Positions 62,017 through 64,000 of a DNA stretch of 64,000 nucleotides are shown here, one piece after another. The notes under the pieces were generated by a model. It saw nothing but the letters and a program-made list of their open reading frames with translations. It was not told the origin of the DNA and ran no database searches. Numbering within the stretch: the stretch's first letter is position 1; each line of letters starts with the position of its first letter. Both the position numbers and the translations under genes were made by a program. Where the stretch lies: the NCBI RefSeq assembly GCF_900177805.1, contig NZ_FXAX01000005.1:62001-126000 (forward strand), written 5' to 3'. The stretch comes from Fibrobacter sp. UWB13 (GTDB taxonomy: Bacteria > Fibrobacterota > Fibrobacteria > Fibrobacterales > Fibrobacteraceae).

Positions 62017-63288
62017 ATGAAACAAAATATCAAACAGACTGTTCTCGAAAACGGAATTACCATTCTAACGGATTACATGCCGCACGCCTATTCGGCAGCC
62101 GTCGGTGTTTGGGTCCCGCGCGGGAGTCGCCACGAAGCAAGCGATGAATTCGGGCTCAGCCATTTTTACGAGCACCTCGTTTTCAAGGGAACAGAGAACC
62201 GCACCGCACTCGAAATTGCACACGCCATCGAAGACCGCGGCGGAAATCTCGAAGCGTACACGACACGCCAGGAAACGGGCTTTTACGCACAAGTCGAAAG
62301 CAGCGACATGCCACTAGCCATCGACGTGATTTCGGACATGCTCATGCACCCGCGCTTCGACAAGAAAGAAATGGAAAAGGAGCGCCACGTCATCATCGAG
62401 GAAGTCCATAGCTACGATGACATTCCCGAAGAACTCGTGGGCGACATCTTCAACGCCATTCACTTTAAAGGCTGCGGACTCGCACACTCCATCACCGGGA
62501 ACGTGAAGCAAGTCCAATCCCTCACGCGCAAGCAAATGCTCAAGTACGGACATCAAGTCACCGACGAAATCCCGCTTTATGTTTGCGCATCGGGCAAAGT
62601 CAAGCACGAAGAACTCGTAGAACTTTGTGCTAAAAAATTTGAACAAAAAAAGATTAACGGAATTACGCCCGAAGACATCTACACGCCGAATCAAGGCATC
62701 AAGATTGTACAGAAAAGTGACATCACGCAATCGAACCTTTTCTGGGGTTTAAGCTTTGACCGCTCGCAGATGAGCGATCGCGACCGCAGCGCATTCTCGC
62801 TTTTCAACGTGGCGATGGGTGCAGGCATGGCATCGCGCTTGTTCCAAAAAATCCGCGAAGACAAAGGTCTTGCCTACTCCGTGTACTCTACAGCAGACCT
62901 TTACAAGGATTGTGTAGACTGGGGCATTTCGCTTGCTACCGAACCGCACCAGCTCAAGACCGCCCTTGCGCTTTCCATCGCCGAAGTCAAAAAATTTCTG
63001 CGTCACGGGTTCATCAAGGATGAACTCGAACGCACCAAGACGAATATCCTCGGCGGACTCCACCTCGGTGCAGACAGTCCCGAAAAGCGCGTGATTCGCA
63101 TGGCAGAACAGACGCTCCACCTCGGCGAGTTCCACACCATGGAATACGCCGAAAAGCAAATACGTTCCATTACCGAAGACGAAGTCCTCGCAACAGTCAA
63201 CCGCCTACTCAGCACGGCAAAATATTCCATCGCTATAGTCGAACCCAAGAGCAAAAAGAAGACCGTCCTCGACGTGGATTTATTCTAA
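62017..63288 (+). CDS. M16-family zinc peptidase (processing-peptidase type)
   Basis: A 423-residue cytoplasmic-type metallopeptidase. The inverted zinc motif HFYEH (His49, Glu52, His53) and the third ligand Glu129 (HVIIEEVHSYDD, 76 residues later) are intact, so it should be active. Further family marks are LENGITILTDYMPHAYSAAVGVWVPRGSRHE, GGNLEAYTTRQETGFYAQV and, in the second half, GAGMASRLFQKIREDKGLAYSVYS. Length matches one-chain bacterial PqqL/YmxG-like peptidases. No signal peptide is seen. No Shine-Dalgarno before the ATG. The substrate is unknown. Confidence 0.93.
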   Translation: MKQNIKQTVLENGITILTDYMPHAYSAAVGVWVPRGSRHEASDEFGLSHFYEHLVFKGTENRTALEIAHAIEDRGGNLEAYTTRQETGFYAQVESSDMPLAIDVISDMLMHPRFDKKEMEKERHVIIEEVHSYDDIPEELVGDIFNAIHFKGCGLAHSITGNVKQVQSLTRKQMLKYGHQVTDEIPLYVCASGKVKHEELVELCAKKFEQKKINGITPEDIYTPNQGIKIVQKSDITQSNLFWGLSFDRSQMSDRDRSAFSLFNVAMGAGMASRLFQKIREDKGLAYSVYSTADLYKDCVDWGISLATEPHQLKTALALSIAEVKKFLRHGFIKDELERTKTNILGGLHLGADSPEKRVIRMAEQTLHLGEFHTMEYAEKQIRSITEDEVLATVNRLLSTAKYSIAIVEPKSKKKTVLDVDLF

Positions 63289-63330
63289 ATTTATCATAGA
63301 CTATACTTTATTTATACAAATAAGAGTTCT

Positions 63331-64000
63331 ATGAAAAAATTCATTATAGCGATTGGTTTGGCGGCATTTACAGTAATCGGATGCGATAGTGGTTCATCAT
63401 CTACAGAGCCAAATACTGACGACCCAGTTGTGGAATCTTCTTCTGCTAAGAGAAGTTCGTCGAGTTCGGTAAAATCGAATAAATCAAGTAGCAGTAGCGA
63501 AAAGAGGGAATCTTCGAGTAGTTCTTCCAATGGAAAGTCGAAGTCTAGTTCCAGCAAGACTGTTGCAAAATCCAGCAGCAGTCAGCAAAATGGGTCCGGA
63601 TTCACCGTAAATGAAACCTGTACTGAATCGGGGGCCTGCGACGCCATGGTCAAGTCAGACATAAGTACATGGCATTTTGTCCGCAAAGACGACTTCGGCG
63701 ATGACGCCGAATACACCTACAAAGCCGATGGCCGAGATTTGATTGTGACCATTAAGAGCGCTGACGGTTCTACAAGTTCCAATACATATACAATGTACAA
63801 TATGGAATCCGAAGTTGGTGTAGAAATGGCATTCAACGCCGCGAAATCTACCTGCAATAGCGGCGATGGAAACAACAATGTGGTAAAGACCTGTGTGATT
63901 GACACCGTTTACTTGTCTAGTTCGTCCAGCTCGGATGGCTGGAGCTGGGATGTGCCGAAGGAACAACGCCTAAATCCAGAAATCGCCTACGGAACTATGA
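63331..64000 (+). CDS. Ser-linker lipoprotein (3' end outside window)
   Basis: The frame is open from the ATG at 63331 to the window edge, 223 codons. The signal peptide MKKFIIAIGLAAFTVIGC ends in a lipobox, followed by DSGSSSTEPNTDD and a very long Ser/Lys stalk (about 35-90; SSSSSVKSNKSSSSSEKRESSSSS). Then a Cys-containing segment ETCTESGACDAMVKSDISTWHFVRKDDFGDDAEYTYKADGRDLIVTIKSADGSTSSNTYTMYNME starts, and a second Ser stretch. Its domain was not recognised and its C-terminus is missing. It follows the same layout as the other stalked lipoproteins here. Only a weak AAGAG stands before the ATG. Confidence 0.75.
   Translation, partial: MKKFIIAIGLAAFTVIGCDSGSSSTEPNTDDPVVESSSAKRSSSSSVKSNKSSSSSEKRESSSSSSNGKSKSSSSKTVAKSSSSQQNGSGFTVNETCTESGACDAMVKSDISTWHFVRKDDFGDDAEYTYKADGRDLIVTIKSADGSTSSNTYTMYNMESEVGVEMAFNAAKSTCNSGDGNNNVVKTCVIDTVYLSSSSSSDGWSWDVPKEQRLNPEIAYGTM

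Overview
The window looks like a chromosome segment of a cellulolytic Fibrobacter (phylum Fibrobacterota). No marker gene proves this. It is inferred from several traits seen together: a Fib_succ_major-type (TIGR02145) lipoprotein, a TIGR02147-type regulator, many lipoproteins with poly-serine linkers just after the lipobox, a DUF4353-like beta-helix protein, and secreted GH10 and GH5 enzymes with C-terminal sorting-like domains.

Layout. 0-5.7 kb: a flavodoxin-like lipoprotein cut by the window edge, a GH10 xylanase, thioredoxin, a Crp/Fnr regulator and a large Ser- and Gly-rich surface protein. 5.9-13.7 kb: cysS, a probable MFS transporter, a metallo-beta-lactamase-fold hydrolase and an acyltransferase on one strand; then a small GIY-YIG gene framed by inverted palindromes, an unknown small gene and uvrB. 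13.8-17.8 kb: a lipoprotein, a non-coding stretch packed with short hairpins, gpmI and the Fib_succ_major lipoprotein. 17.9-34.8 kb: two tandem two-gene cassettes, each a GspJ/PulJ-like pseudopilin followed by a giant (2187 and 2421 residue) GspK/PilX-like protein, each ended by its own terminator. 34.9-36.2 kb: a small ArsR-type regulator and a solitary pheS. 36.4-42.2 kb (minus strand): an exopolysaccharide/nucleotide-sugar block, rmlA-rmlB-rmlC-LMW phosphatase-Wza-like-manC. 42.2-52.4 kb: a Ski2-like helicase, a SmtB-like repressor with a His/Cys-rich metal permease, an outer-membrane barrel protein, NAD(P)HX repair enzyme and polA. 52.7-59.4 kb: a GH5 endoglucanase, then on the minus strand a TIGR02147 regulator with a three-domain lipoprotein and a one-domain paralogue. 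59.5-64 kb: malic enzyme with a phosphotransacetylase-like domain, an M16 peptidase and a truncated Ser-rich lipoprotein.

How the parts fit. The recognisable theme is plant-fibre degradation and surface attachment: xylanase and cellulase, lipoproteins on Ser-rich stalks, and two pseudopilin cassettes whose K-like members could carry large adhesive ectodomains at a filament tip. Housekeeping genes lie between them, often as single-gene units.

The most unusual features are (1) the duplicated J-K cassettes with giant K proteins; (2) a dispersed palindrome family whose loop (GAGCnnGyCGA) is conserved while the stems covary, with two copies read in frame inside the metal permease; (3) a cluster of perfect mini-hairpins upstream of gpmI whose loops are almost all AA or, on the minus strand, GNA triloops; and (4) a GIY-YIG nuclease gene bracketed by inverted members of a related palindrome family. 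No rRNA, tRNA, CRISPR array or transposase gene was recognised.
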